From the NCBI RefSeq assembly GCF_018812025.1, contig NC_063052.1:24915726-24979725 (forward strand): a stretch of 64,000 nt of DNA. The letters run 5' to 3'. Source of the stretch: Megalobrama amblycephala. Taxonomy: Eukaryota > Chordata > Actinopteri > Cypriniformes > Xenocyprididae. Below, piece after piece: positions 42,191 to 55,614 of this stretch. A program made the translations under genes and the position numbers. The number at the start of each line of letters is the position of its first letter. Within the stretch, counting starts at the first letter, position 1. A model generated the notes under the pieces. The model did not search any database. It saw nothing but the letters and a program-made list of their open reading frames with translations, and was not told the origin of the DNA.

Positions 42191-44391
42191 GTAACCATTG
42201 TTTGAAATGTTATCAGGTCATTGAATAAAAAAAATAAATAAAAAGATTTCTGAAATTTGCAAACACGCATTATTTGTACATATTTTTTACATTGGATCGG
42301 AAAATTACATTTAGAAAAATGCGAACGGAATGTATGATCAAATCTTTCAAAAATTGCTTCTCATGTGTTGTCCAATGTAACTTTTTTGTCATGCAATTAA
42401 AAACATAAGTGAATTGTTCAAAAAATCCATGCACCGTCATTGCAAGTAGCTATAAGCCGTTTTTTATATGCCTATGCTAGTATCAGTTACTTTTTACCCA
42501 TTGGATGAAGACTAGTGGTGAGATATGACTTCAGCAACAAAACCCCTCCCATCTTGTGCTGTTGCTCAGCAACGAGCTGACTGTTCAAGGTGCCATCTAG
42601 TGGCTATGCCTGTGAATTACAAGCAACTGCGCCCCCTCATGACCAGACCACTTCTAAGAAAATCCATTATCATGATGAATATTTGAAAGACTGAAACTAA
42701 CCACAACCGGACTAGGTCCCAACTTAAAAGTTGTGCATACTACTCCACGTGATTACCCCTGAGAGCCAGCAGGAGTGATATATAAGAACTTTTTTCCATT
42801 TCAAGCGTACTAAATTTCGATTGGCCAGGCACGCAGTATGATAATTATGCCCTGACGTCACTTCCCAGTTGTTCAATGCGCCATTTTCTCGAGTCTAAAC
42901 GGCAAGCACAATAAATGAGTCCTACTTGCAAAAATTAATAAATACTCTTCATTGCTGGTTTCCATAGTTGAGAGCGCAGAATTATTGTTTCAACATCCTA
43001 CACCGCTTCCACATCTTCTATCATCGGTTTTGGCAAGCACGCGGATTGGTGAAAGTAGCTAAATCCCCTCCCTGAGTCTGTGTGGCGGTGAAAAAAGGTA
43101 ATGTCCTCACAATTAGATAGCAGCGGGAACATTAGCTTTTGCGTTTAGTTGTTGCGGGTTCGGTATGATCAGGAAGTAGAACGAAGCCCATTAGCCGAGA
43201 GCTGCGAAGAGGTTACTTTATGACATCACTGCGTTATTTAGAATCGCGCGTTCTAGAAGGGAATCAGTTGTTCTGCGATGTGAAATAATTCCTGTCGAAT
43301 TCTTAGTGATGTGGGGCGCATGGAAAATTACATTTCGCTAGTTTAGAGTTACGTTAGACTCTTTTGTTTCGAACATTTAGTGTGCTTTGGCGGGCGTGGA
43401 TATGTTTGGTCACCGGTCGCAGTTGATGCTTGCATTAAATAAATAATTACAGCTTGAATTAAATATTCGCTCTGGCACATATAGGCTATGACAATGTAAA
43501 CGGATTCTGTCGTATAGTGTTTTTATTTGACTGATGCAGGGCTGAGATGTGAGATTTTGACTGTATCTGTACACAGTGTCTGTCATAGCACTAAATATAT
43601 TTGGGTAATAGCGTGTTGATTTCTTGAATACTAAGTTGTAGATATTACACGAGGTAGTCCTCCTCCATGTGAGTGAGATGTATTATTTGCTGTGGTACTG
43701 GATTCATCAGATTGTGTTACCACTGCATGCATGTTCAACAGGCAGAGATGTGAAGCACCTATTAAGAACATCATACGAATTTTCACCACAAAATAAATGA
43801 TTTTTTTTTTTTTTACCAAAAGAAAATGAAGTACTGTCACTGTCATTTTGCACTTCTTTTCATGTCAAATAAGCACAATTTTCTCCAAATTAAATTTTGG
43901 AATAATTGAGTAATGATGATGATAACCTTCCAGAAATTAATCCAGTCAAAAGTGACTAAGTTCCCAAAAATATTTCAAATTTGCACAGGCAAAACACCTA
44001 TTTGTTCACACTGACTATTTTAATAAGTTAAATAAAAAATCCTGAAATACAGTTGCAGGTGGGAAATATCATATAAGCTAATCACATTTTATATATAAAT
44101 TGAAACTTAATGGCTATTATAGAAGAAACCTTCAAAAGTAAAATATCCACACTGGCATTACTGTAATGAATGCGAGAGGAAGAATATGTGTGTAACTAAT
44201 AAAATAAAAATCATAATGGTCTTTTCGGGAAATGAAATGTGACAAATAACATGTAGTCATGAAATTCTACTGCTTCTTGAATTTTGCAGTTGGATTAGTG
44301 GAAGTACTTGCACTCACCAATGTTACATCTATGATATAATTTGAAGTATATGAACATTATATACTGTTTTCATGTTACCACAATTAGTTAA

Positions 44392-45173
44392 AGGGTTAGT
44401 TCACCCAAAAATGAAAATAATGTAATTTATTACTCACCCTCATGCTGTTCCACACCTGTAAGACCTTCGTTAATCTTCGGAACACAAATTAAGATATTTT
44501 TGTTGAAATCCGATGGCTCAGTGAGGCCTGCACAGCCAGCAATGGCATTTCCTCTCTCAAGATCCATTAATGTACTAAAAACATATTTAAATCAGTTCAT
44601 GTGAGTACAGTGGTTCAATATTAATATTATAAAGTGACGAGAATATTTTTGGTGCGCCAAAAAAACAACAAAATAATGACTTATATAGTGATGGCCGATT
44701 TCAAAACACTGCTTCATGAAGCTTCGGAGCATTATGAATCTTTTGTGTCGAATCAGTGGTTCGGAACACCAAAGTCACATGATTTCAGCAGTTTGGCAGT
44801 TTGAAACACGTTCCAAATCATGATTCGGCACAAAAGATTCATAACGCTTAATGAAGCAGTGTTTTGAAATCGGCCATCACTATATAAGTCATTATTTTGT
44901 TTTTTTGCTGCACCAAAAATATTCTCGTCGCTTTATAATATTAATATTGAACCACTGTACTCGCATGAACTGATTTAAATATGTTTTTAGTACATTAATG
45001 GATCTTGAGAGAGGAAATGTCATTGCTGGCTATGGAGGCCTCACTGAGCCATCGGATTTCAACAAAAATATCTTAATTTGCGTTCCAAAGATGAATGAAG
45101 GTCTTACTGGTGTGGAACGGCATGAGGGTGAGTAATAAATTACATTATTTTCATTTTTGGGTGAACTAACCCT
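44392..45173. mobile_element. TTAA MITE, family A, full length
   Basis: It is flanked by TTAA at 44388-44391 and 45174-45177, with ends AGGGTTAGTTCACCCAAAAA and the inverse. The halves are inverted copies around the CTTCATGAAGC centre region. It is 782 bp, almost the same size as the copies at 22040 and 51727. Confidence 0.9.
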
Positions 45174-45959
45174 TTAAGTTACTTAGAGTGGAGTTCCATG
45201 TTTTGGGTTAATTTCTGAGGGATTATGCAAGTATTTCATTCTTCTGATTCACTATTAATTAGGGTTTAACAACAAAACATTTTAGGCTTTTTTTTTTCTT
45301 TACAAAATAGCACACTCTTGATTTGAGTATTCAAATCAGAACTGAATGTCCATACTATTACTTTGCAAGGGATGAATTTGGATCCATTGCTCAGACACTG
45401 TAGTCAATATGCGGTATATCTATGTTGTTTTCCATAGTAATGATGTCGGTGTCCACATGGTATCCGAAGAGTTCCTACAAAAGCTGAGAGTAACAAACTA
45501 CCAGGGCTTGGAATTTAGTAAGGATGCTAAGGACATGTCTCTACCAACATTTAGTTACTACTTACCATTTTTGATCAAACAGTTAAAACGTATATAACCA
45601 CTGTTGTCTATCGGTGTCTTGTTGTTATAGACAGAGTCTAGGTTGAGATGTTTTTTCCAAAAAAAATATTTTCTGGTGTTCTGAATGGTTTTGTAAAAAT
45701 TGGATTGTGTGTTTTCTGACTGTAAAAACTAAAGTGATTTAAATCAGCAATGCAAAACAATTTTTTTTCTTCCTGTCTGAGCAAAATGATTGGTTAAGAA
45801 GTGTATGAAATACTCCTAAATCTGTCACTGAGCATTTATTGTAGTCTTACATAATCAGGCTATAGGATTTCAGGGTTGGTCAATAAATCAAAATAAAAAT
45901 CACAAATAATGACAACATCCAAATGGAAACCAAAGTGATTCTTTTTCAGGCGTACAACC

Positions 45960-48900
45960 ATGTACCAGTTTCCAGTCAGAGGGTTGGAGAAGATCCGCAG
46001 AACAAGACGAAAAGTGAAAAACATTCTTGGCGAATTTGGACTTGAAGAATGTCTTAATTTGGGCCAGGTATGTTTGTTTTGTAAAAATGAAATAACTGAA
46101 ATCTCATGTCCATGTGTATCAAAATAGCCTTGTATTTTAAAAATGTATTTCCATTTGAAATGTTATCTCTCCTTTTTGTTTATCAGGAACTCCAGGAATT
46201 TTACCCAGGCGACAATGTTTTTGATGCCACAGACTGGTGCAGTTTATCTGATGGTTTTGATGGCCGGTGGAGGAAGAAGGTGAATGTCACTTCAATAAAT
46301 GTGCTTAGCTTTACTGAGCAAAAAACTATTTAGCTAAATAATGAGCATCTCTGAATATTGTGTGACAACTGGTTGAAATTCTAACCAAGCATTCTCCATT
46401 CTCAGTGGGAATATCGTACACAAGGATTGTGCTGCACCTTGTGCGAGTTCTCTACAAGATCCTGGCATGCCTACAAAACCCATGTTCAGCGCTACCATGA
46501 TGAAGAAGAGCGCCTGTGCAAGCTTTCAGCCTGTACTTCCTGCCCATTTATAGCTCACCCAAGATTGGTCTCCAGGCACCTCAAATTGTTCCACGTTGAG
46601 GACGCAAAGATAGAAACCCCTGCTGTCCCACAGTTGCCTCCAAGGGCTGTAAACGGCACCACATTTCAGTGCCGAAGATGCCATATACAAGATACTCTTT
46701 TGTACAGTGTTAAAAAGCATGTTCTTCTATATCACTACACTTCCACGTTGAATAAATATGCCGGGCAGAGATCGGAGCGGGAACTTGTGGCTCTTGGAGA
46801 CAGGTCTCAGAAATTCTACTGCAAAAAGTGTTACGTATCAGCTGAGACATCCGAACACTTGCTGTATCATCTTCTAACCTCAGAAAAGCACAAGGAGCTG
46901 GATGTGCATATCAGAGCTCTAATTTTTGAAACAGATAGTAAGAAACAGTACCCTGCTCTAGCACCGAAAACACAAGGCCCTCCTGCTCTCTTGATGATGA
47001 AAGATCCGCCAGCGGTGACAGCTACACTGGCTGCTGGTGGAATTAAAGGGCCGGAAAGTGGTGGTTCTGCAGTCATTGCTGCCCCAGGAACCAGCCAGGC
47101 ATTTCTCCCAACTCAAGCTTCTGCCCTGGTTCAGCTTGCAAGCGCTGAAGCGAAGGGTTTACTGAGGCCTGGAGTCCCATTGGCTTTTCAGAACGCCCAA
47201 ATCACCAGACCTGCTGTGCCTCCTGCTCCTATTGGTGTTCCTCAAAACCAGGTGTCCGTCAGAGTAGGCATTCCTAATCAGTCACAACTGCAACCTGTTT
47301 CCCGCCAAATTGTCCTACCACCAGGTGTTCGCCTCAATGTACCTGCTGTTAGGCCACCGCCACCTCAGTCCCTCGCTGCTAATCCAAGATTGCCCATAAA
47401 TCAACCCACCTCTGGAGGCACCATGCTAACCTCTCAATCCCTTCTGAGTCATTTGATCCCCACTGGCAACAAAGTTGATGGTTTGCCTACCTACACTCTT
47501 GCGCCTTTGCAGGTCCTATCAGTCCAGGGAAATAACTCCCAAGGAGTCAGCAAACCACCTCTGCCTGCATCCCAGAACAACCCTCCTGCTCAGCAAAACA
47601 AACAAATCAGCTCTTTGCCAGCCCCTAAACAAACCAAGAAGTGGATCACATGTCCTATTTGTAATGAACTCTTCCCATCTGATATCTACGAGTCCCATCC
47701 AGAGGTTCACAAAGAGGCAGCTAAAATGCCCAAGATTGGTCTAGCTGCTCGTGCTCCATTTTTGAAAAAGATGCCAGATAAGACGGTGAAATGCTTGACA
47801 TGCAAGATCTTGATTTCGGAAAAGGGAGTTTTTGAACACCTGCTTCATGGCATGAATTGCTTGTTTTGTTCTGGGCTCTTCTACTCCATCAAGCAGCTTG
47901 TCGACCATATCCAGATGGAACATAATGTGAACCGAAAGAGCAACTGTGACTTCATGAGGCGTGAATACAGACTGTATACTGATGATTCGGGGAATCTGCT
48001 TTTCCCTTACTTCGACATCCGAACCACGGCTCCTAAACTAATAATGGGTGAAAAAGAGCTCAATCTTGCATTGGTCACAAGCTCCCTCGATCTGATCTTT
48101 GTGAAGATGTTGCCCAACAATCCTCAGGGTGTTGGGAAGCTGTCCACACCCTGCAAGATGCCCACACCCAATCCTGACAGCACTGAGTGCCCCTTCTGCT
48201 CGGAGAAGCTTCTGAACAAGGAATGCTATCAAATGCACCTCAAAGAGAAGCATTTCATTGTGCCCACTCTGCATGCTATACTTAAAACCCCATCGTACAG
48301 ATGTCTCTACTGTGGTGGTGTGTACACTGGGAAGACCACTACCAAGGCCATCATTGTCCACTTGGCTAAATGCCGCAGTGCACCGAAGAGTCTCAAGGAT
48401 AGTGATAAACTGACTTCAGGATTAGCTGTTACTCCCAGAGCAAACCGAGCACTTGTGTCATACCCAGCTCATCCAAAACAGATCACTGGTCCAACCCCGA
48501 CTTCAGTTCAAGCCTCGGTTCCTGCCACAAAGCCACTAGAAACCGAAGCGGAGATGCAGAGCAAGTTGCGCCTGGAAATAGCCTTCAGAGAAGCTATGGA
48601 GGCGAATAGAAGAGAGCGGGAGGAACGGTTGGCAAGGAAGAGAAAACTCGAGCGAGATAGGTTGGCTGGTCTGACGGTCCCCTCACCTGAAGTAGTAATC
48701 GATCCTTCTGTAAAATTAGCATTGGATCCTTCTGGAATGGAGTCAAGCTCCTTCGAAGAACGACGCGAGTTTGTCAATAAGTACTTTAATACACAGCCTT
48801 ACCCGCTCAAGAAGGAGATCATTGCCCTGAGTAGCCGTTTACTGCTTAACAAAACTGACGTGGCTTGCCAGATTGGCACAAAGCGCACCAGATGTCTGAA

Positions 48901-49048
48901 GAACATACAGAAAACCAAGGCCGTGGTACTTTTAGGCTTCAATATGGCAGAGCTGAATAAACTGAAGCATAATCTATTCATCCCAGAGATTGAGCCTGAG
49001 AAGCTGAGCACCGTGACAGACACAGAGATGGAGGTCCTCCAAGAGTAG
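45960..49048 (+). CDS. adnp2: ADNP2-like zinc-finger/homeodomain protein, 3 coding exons, 947 aa
   Basis: Exons are 45960-46067, 46187-46279 and 46406-49048, with almost everything in the last exon. ADNP-family proteins are nuclear, chromatin-associated zinc-finger/homeodomain factors. Visible are the family N terminus (MYQFPVRGLEKIRR), Cys2-His2 fingers from residue 76 (CTLCEFST...HVQRYH, then CTSCPF, CRRCHI, CKKCYV), a Pro-rich middle with LLSHLIPTGNKVDGLPTYTL, more fingers (CPICNELFPS, CLTCKILIS, CPFCSEKL, CLYCGGVYTG), a charged coiled segment about 705-740, and a degenerate homeodomain about 853-915 ending LLGFNMAELNKLKH. ADNP2 is preferred over ADNP because the NAPVSIPQ peptide of ADNP is absent and txnl4a is the neighbour, as in human. 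It is shorter than human ADNP2 (about 1,130 aa) and stops soon after the homeodomain. AATAAA at 49061-49066 is very close to the stop. Confidence 0.88.
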
Positions 49049-51117
49049 TTTCCCAATAGTAATAAAGACAAGGAGGACTTGAAATGCAAATTTTACTGAG
49101 AGCCTAAACTGTTACGTGTTTCTTGAAACAATGCAAAATATGTTCCATTCTCACCAAAACTAGTGTTAAACTGTTAACCTAGTAGAACTTGAGAGATTGA
49201 AACAAGTGAAGATGTGTTTGATATTGGCTGCTGTTCATTAACGTACGTATGTGTGTGAATGCTTGCGTTTTGTTTCATATTAATCATTTTAAAGTATACA
49301 TCCATTACTTTTCACTGAGACATCACTTCAAGCAAAGTTCATGTACAAATAGATGTTTGTAGCCCATTTATAGTTCTAGAGTTGAAGAATTTGTGATTAT
49401 ACTTTTTATATTTTCCAAACCTCATAAACTGTTTTGTTTTGTTTTTTGGCATTTTCTTGATATATTTGTTGGAATGTTTAATGGTTATCTGTTTCCTTTT
49501 TCTGTTAGACAATGTATATTTCTATTAATCAATTCCATTTATTGTTAAATTTCATTTCTATTTTGCTTGCCTTATACTTTTATAAATATGGTATTCAAAT
49601 TATTGTTTTGATCATATTCTTTGCCAAAAAAAAGTTTTGTCTTATTAATTCATGCTGCTTACCTAAGTGACTTCCTCTGTGAAGCTCCACACTTTAGTTG
49701 TGAGGATTTTCATTTGTTTGCAGTTCATTTCAATTGTATAATGATTGTAAGCATCAGGATATCTTGTAGACCCTTGGTTTCCCACTTTATTTCCCCTGTT
49801 CAGTATTCAAAAAGTAAATGACATGTTCATATTCACAGTAAATGACAACATCTAAGCTTACAAAATGAAAGCTGTGTAAATAAATTAGAGCATATAAATA
49901 TATACATACAAGTTCACTTTTTTTCAGTTGTATGTTTATGTGAGTAATGGGCATTGTTAAAAACTCAATCCTATTTGTCATTATCAGGGAACAACATTTA
50001 TTAGTTAACCATTATGTAGTTTATTTAAACTAGTGTTTATTTACAGAACACAAATGAAGAAAATAAATCTTATTTGAAGATCTAAAATGTTATCAGTATA
50101 CATATTTGCTTGCTAACACAGTATTCATGCTGCCAGTTGTGAGATAATCCTTGAAATTTAAAGAGTATTCTGTCATAAGCTATATGAATAAATATTCCAA
50201 TCTCTTAATTAAAATAAGTTCACAGAGGATGAATGCATAGTAATTATGAAACAAACAGCAAAGTACTGTTTTCAATAGTTTTAGCTGCAAGACACGCTTT
50301 CCAAATGTATTCCATGTTACCCATTTATTTACAGTACAAAAATGGGGGAAATAAACATTTAGCTTTAAATAATGCTGTGATCAGATCTTTTCTGAATAAT
50401 TGATCCAAGGAATAAATATCTTTCTTGTTTGCTTGCCTGCGCATTTCATGTAGGACATTCAACAACATACACAAAAGGTATTTTGTCACAAGACAACATT
50501 AGACAATAGTAGAATTCATTGCTGTGCATATTTGTTCATGATTAAGGCCAAATAATAATAATAAATATTAATCTTAAGTCTTGATTCCTGAATGACCCTT
50601 TGAATACATTTTAATAATTTAAACAATACCCGGACGAGTTTGAAAGATTTCTTGTTATTGACTCCATAGCAGCTTTCTCCAATCCAGCAGAGGGCGATAT
50701 TGAAATCTGTTCATACGCATTGTTCACTAACCGCGGCAGCCGCCGTCGTTGTTGCAGTACGCTTTTAAAAACCGTAGTAATCCGTGTTATACATCTTATA
50801 AAGTCAGAATAAACACTTCATCTACACAAAAAAATTCATTTAAACTGTAAGGTAAGGATTGCATTTCCCTTTAATTTTGTTCCCTGCTTTATTGCTCTAA
50901 TATTTAACTGAAGAAAACTTCTGTTGACGTCTGACAGTATTTTCTAGAATTTTCTGGGCTAATTGCTAACGAGAAACCAACGTGTGAAATGTAAACAAAT
51001 CAGTTTTGCGTTTTATTTTGTAAAGTTTGAATAGTATATTCGCCTGGTGTGGTTTGTAAGCATATATAACGACAACCTCATGTGCCTTTTTAGAAGTGTT
51101 TTTGGATTACCATCAAA
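49049..51117. other. adnp2-txnl4a spacer
   Basis: No ORF or RNA gene is recognised. In human, RBFA lies between ADNP2 and TXNL4A; no rbfa-like coding sequence is visible here. The txnl4a promoter is probably around 50690-50850, a GC-rich stretch with CGGCAGCCGCCG. A 5' UTR intron is suggested by donor TAAG/GTAAGG at 50851/50852 and acceptor TTTTTAG ending 51093. Confidence 0.5.
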
Positions 51118-54100
51118 ATGTCGTACATGCTCCCTCATCTTCACAATGGTTGGCAAGTGGACCAGGCTATTTTATCCGAGGAGGACCGTGTGATTGTTAT
51201 ACGATTTGGCCACGACTGGGACCCTACGTGTATGAAAATGGATGAAGTATTATACAGCATCGCCGAGAAGGTATTTACTGTTTGCCAATTTGAACAGATA
51301 GTTTTTGGTGTAGGACTTGTTGATGAAGATGTCTTTGGGAACAGTTATTTATGTACCATTATTCTATCAGTGTTTTGTGTGCCTGATATCAAGTGTTTTC
51401 CTCAGGTAAAGAATTTTGCAGTAATTTATCTTGTGGACATCACAGAAGTGCCAGATTTCAACAAGATGTATGAGTTATATGATCCTTGCACAGTCATGTT
51501 CTTTTTCAGGTAAGTCTTCAGATTGTATAATGACTACAGAGAGTCAGGCAGTCAATCCAAAAATGAAAAATTCTCTCATTTACTCACTCTTATGACTTTC
51601 TTCTGTGGAACACAAATAGAGAATTTTAGAAAAATAAAACGTGAGATAATTTTCATTTTTGGGTGGAGTGTCCTATTAACCAAATGGGAGTCCATCATTA
51701 TGCAGGGTGTTTTAATAAGTATTTAAAAGGTTAGTTCACCCAAAAATGAAAATTCTGTCATTTATTACTCACCCTCATGGCGTTCCACACCCGCAAGACC
51801 TTTGTTAATCTTCGAAACACAAATTAAGATATTTTTGCTGAAAGCTTATGGCTCCGTGAGGCCTGCATAGCCAGCAATGACATTTCCTCTCTCAAGATCC
51901 ATTAATGTACTAAAAACATATTTAAATCAGTTCATGTGAGTACAGTGGTTCAATATTAATATTATAAAGCAACAAGAATATTTTTGGTGTGCCAAAAACA
52001 AAACAAAATAACGACTTGTATAGTGATGGCCGATTTCAAAACACTGCTTCATGAAGCTTCGGAGCGTTATGAATCAGCGTGTCGAATCAGCGGTTCGGAG
52101 CACCAAAGTTACGTGATTTCAGCAGTTTGCTGGTTTGACACACGATCTGAATCATGATTCGACACAGAAGAATCATAACGCTCCTAAGCTTTCTGAAGCA
52201 GTGTTTTGAAATCGGCCATCACTAAATAAGTCATTATTTTGTTTTTTTGGTGCACCAAAAATATTCTCGTCGCTTTATAATATTAATATTGAACCACTGT
52301 ACTCACATGAACTGATTTAAATATGTTTTTAGTACATTAATGGATCTTGAGAGAGGAAATGTCATTGCTGGCTATGGAGGCCTCACTGAGCCATCAGATT
52401 TCAACAAAAATATCTTAATTTGTGTTCTGAGGATGAACGAAGGTCTTACAGGTGTGGAACGGCATGAGGGTGAGTAATAAATGACAGAATTTTCATTTTT
52501 GGGTGAACTAACCCTTTAAGCTTTAGTTTTTTGTTTATATATTTATTTCCTTAAATGTTTCTTTTTCAGGGTTTATTGGCTTTATGTTCTAATAATGTTG
52601 TAATATGATGGGGGGGGGTTAATGTTGTGAAGAAAGACTGCATGCCTAAATAAAGGATTAGCTCACCGAAAATTAAATCTCTGTCATTAATTACTCGCCC
52701 TCTTGTCGTTCCACACCTGTAAGACATTTGTTCATCATTGGAACACAAATTAAGATATTTTGATGAAATTCAAGAGGTTTTTTTATCTCCCGTTGAAAGC
52801 AACAAAATTACCATGTTCAATATCCAGAAAAGTAGTATAAACATGGTTAAAATAGTCAACAGTGGTTCAACCCATAGACTGTAAAAAAATATGGACGTAG
52901 CGTCCGTGACGTCACCCATAGAGTTCTGAACAGCAGTTTTGACGCCTAAATGAGGCCGCGGCCATCTTAGCTGCGCGTCACAGCACGTCACTCCCGGATA
53001 ACTGAAAATGGGCAAAGAGGCGGGGAGGTGGTTTGAGCTGATATGACTGGTTGCTGAAACCACGCCTGCCTAGCTCGACGTGACCATGTTAGCAGCAAAG
53101 GAGCTATATATCTATCTAAGATACGATCTAAAATATTAATGAAGATAAGTTTTATCATCAGAACGTTCTAAAGGTTTACTGTCAATCTACGGTGTTTTTT
53201 AAGATATAGATGCTCCAACACCAGTAGTGTTGGTTGTGCAAATAACAACATGGAAAATCAAATGGGACTTCATACCTTTATAATGAAATAGAGATCACGA
53301 GATGAATCCAATCCGTGGCACTTGGGTAAAATATGAATGTCCATTGCAAAACAAAAAAACATGTCACATTTCTTCTGAATGATCTGCTCTCTGTCATCGT
53401 TCTTCAAGAAAGGATGCAATCTGAGCAGCGATCGTATCTAACAAACAAATGAGCCTGTGTCCAAAGTATATTTTTTTCAAAATAGTGCAGCAGTTTTAGT
53501 TATAATATCCAAGCAGTGCTGTCGGATTTTGATATCCTCCCGCCATTGTCATTGCAGTAAATCTCACAACCAAAACTTTCAGCCAATGCCACGATCCAAC
53601 AACGTGTGTTCTGTGTCTCTTCCCCATGCATGCACATCTACACAGACACACATCAGTCTCGAATATTATGCAGCAAGCCATATTTTATAATTGTATAAAA
53701 TAATCGAGCACAAATACGGCTGAGATGCCAAATTCAGCGGCAGCTGAGGTAACATGACGGCTCACAGACAGCAGTGCAATATACCTGTCACTCAAGTGAC
53801 CACGCCCTTAATTATGCAGAACTTTAAGGCTTAATATAATTTAAACGGATAAGTTATAAAAAAATTCACCCCCCTCAGAGTTGTCATGAAGGGCAAAAAT
53901 AGCAGTATAGACCAAAACCACAATTTGAACCAACTTGTAAACATGTTTTTTTCTGCTATAAACTTGGCCAATTTAACATGGGACTCTATAAGATTCTGCT
54001 CTCTTTTGGAGCCTGTCCCTAGCGGCCAGTCGATGAATCGCAGTTTAAGTTACTTCCGTATTGGCTTCACGAGAGAAAGGGGGAGGTTGCCGCTTGGTTC

Positions 54101-55614
54101 AACCTTAATGTTATAAAGCAATGAGAATACTTTTTGTGTGAAAAAACAAAACAAAAATAACAACTTTATTCAACAAATTTGTTTCTCCCATCATTCTGCT
54201 AAGCTATTTTTGTTGCAGCGCTTTCAGGTTCTACATCCGAATGGCGGCTCAGTATTGGCCGACTCCTGTTCACGTGAGCAGCACCAAGCATGCGTGTGAT
54301 GCTGATGCAGGAGCCGGCCAATAATGAGCCGGCCTTTGGATGTAAACACGGAAATGCTGCACTGTGCCAGCTGCATAACAGACTGACAGGGAAGATGAAA
54401 AAATTGTTTTTGTTTTTGCACAAAAAAAGTATTCTCGTCGCTTCATAACATTAAGGTTGAACCACGTTAATTATTTTAATGATGTTTTACTACTTTTCTG
54501 GACCTTGAATGTGGTAATTTCGTTGCTTTCAATGGAGGATAAAAAACCCTCTTGGATTTCATCAAAATATCTTAATTTGCGTTCCGAAGATGAACTAAAG
54601 TGTTACGGGTTTGGAATGACATGAGGGTGAGTAATAACGGCCGAAATTTCATTTTTGGATGAACTAATCTTTTTTAAGGCCAGTTCTGCCTTCCCAAACT
54701 GTGGGCCATAGCGGTATTGGAGGGAGGCCACAACCTTGGATAAATCAAAATTTTAAAACATTCATTGAAAATAAAGTATTCTAAAGTATTCACAGACATA
54801 TCTGTCAATCTCTTGAACACAGTGGCCACTCAGAGGTTAAGTTAGTCAGAATATGCAATGCAGACTAATAGATTAATGGAAAAAGTGTAATTTTTGTATC
54901 GAAATTACAATCCAATTAATAAGAGCCTTATAAAAGACATGTAAATAATCTTGTAAATCTCTCAAAAGGCAGTGACAACATCGTATGAGGTATCAAGATT
55001 GATACCTCATACATCTGGAAAGCCTAACGCTATAGATAAATATGTAAGTTTACCAGCCGCTAAGCAGATGATCAGCATAAAGTGCAGGAGGCAATAACAT
55101 CTATTTATTGTGCAATTTGATCTCTGAAACTTTGACATTTTACATTCACAAACAGCTATACAACACTACAAGGTAATATCCAAAAGAAGCATTATAGGGG
55201 CACTTTAACTGTTGTCACAAGTGTAATGTGATAGAATCACTTTCTGAACTTGTCAAAGTTATAGACAAAAATAAATATCTTCAATGCAACAGTAGTGGAT
55301 CAAAAAAGTTCATCAAAGTTGTCCTACGAGCTAAGTTGTCCAAAGAAGGTTTCAGAAAAACTTTGAAAGGTTTTGATCCTCTGTAGTTTTACAGTGCATA
55401 TTTATCCTAATGTATATTTCTGCTTTTGCTTGTCTATCTCAGGAATAAGCACATCATGATTGATCTTGGCACTGGTAACAACAACAAGATAAACTGGACC
55501 ATGGAAGATAAGCAGGAGATGATAGACATTGTTGAGACTGTCTACAGGGGGGCGAGGAAAGGACGGGGTCTTGTGGTTTCTCCAAAAGACTACTCAACCA
55601 AATACAGATACTGA
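51118..55614 (+). CDS. txnl4a: TXNL4A / Dim1, U5 snRNP thioredoxin-like protein, 3 coding exons, 142 aa
   Basis: Exons are 51118-51270, 51406-51509 and 55443-55614, totalling 429 nt. The 142-residue length equals human TXNL4A and nearly every residue matches the human protein as I recall it. Dim1 is a thioredoxin-fold component of the U5 snRNP and U4/U6.U5 tri-snRNP needed for pre-mRNA splicing and, in yeast, cell-cycle progression. Landmarks are MSYMLPHLHNGWQVDQAI, VIRFGHDWDPTCMKMDE, YLVDITEVPDFNKMYELYD, MFFFRNKHIMIDLGTGN and the C-terminal PKDYSTKYRY. Intron 1 (135 bp) is in frame and stop-free. Intron 2 (3.9 kb) is filled with transposons. AATAAA follows at 55825-55830. Confidence 0.97.
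51727..52515. mobile_element. TTAA MITE, family A, full length, txnl4a intron 2
   Basis: TTAA lies at 51723-51726 and 52516-52519. The left end is AAGGTTAGTTCACCCAAAAA and the right end is its inverse with one difference. At 789 bp, it is a palindrome with inverted halves. Confidence 0.88.
52650..54675. mobile_element. Older family A-related MITE split by a nested insertion
   Basis: The left part begins AAAGGATTAGCTCACCGAAA and runs to CAGTGGTTCAAC. The right part resumes at GGTTCAACCTTAATGTTATA and ends TTGGATGAACTAATC. The ends are diverged and the TTAA is no longer exact. The 52872-54095 element interrupts it. Confidence 0.75.
52872..54095. mobile_element. 1.2-kb element with 8-bp TSD nested in a MITE
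   Basis: An exact 8-bp duplication GGTTCAAC flanks it at 52864-52871 and 54096-54103. It starts CCATAGACTGTAAAAAAATA and ends GGGAGGTTGCCGCTT. I do not see clear terminal inverted repeats. The 8-bp site fits hAT or another 8-bp class. There is no significant ORF. Confidence 0.75.

Larger units (their letters stand above)
40653..45949. other. nutf2-adnp2 spacer and adnp2 5' region
   Basis: No complete gene is seen. It contains a palindromic element (41868-42190) and a family A MITE (44392-45173). A GC-richer block around 42880-43300 could hold the adnp2 promoter; AAAAAG followed by GTAATG at about 43097/43098 is a possible non-coding first-exon donor. The start-codon exon of adnp2 begins after the acceptor at 45948-45949. 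Confidence 0.5.

Noticed and set aside
45409..45597. A 62-codon ORF upstream of adnp2.
   Set aside because: It has no recognisable motif, no splice relation to adnp2, and a length expected by chance in this composition.
46427..46429. TTG at 46427 as the adnp2 start.
   Set aside because: It is only the first non-stop leucine of the last exon; two upstream exons supply the ATG and conserved N terminus.
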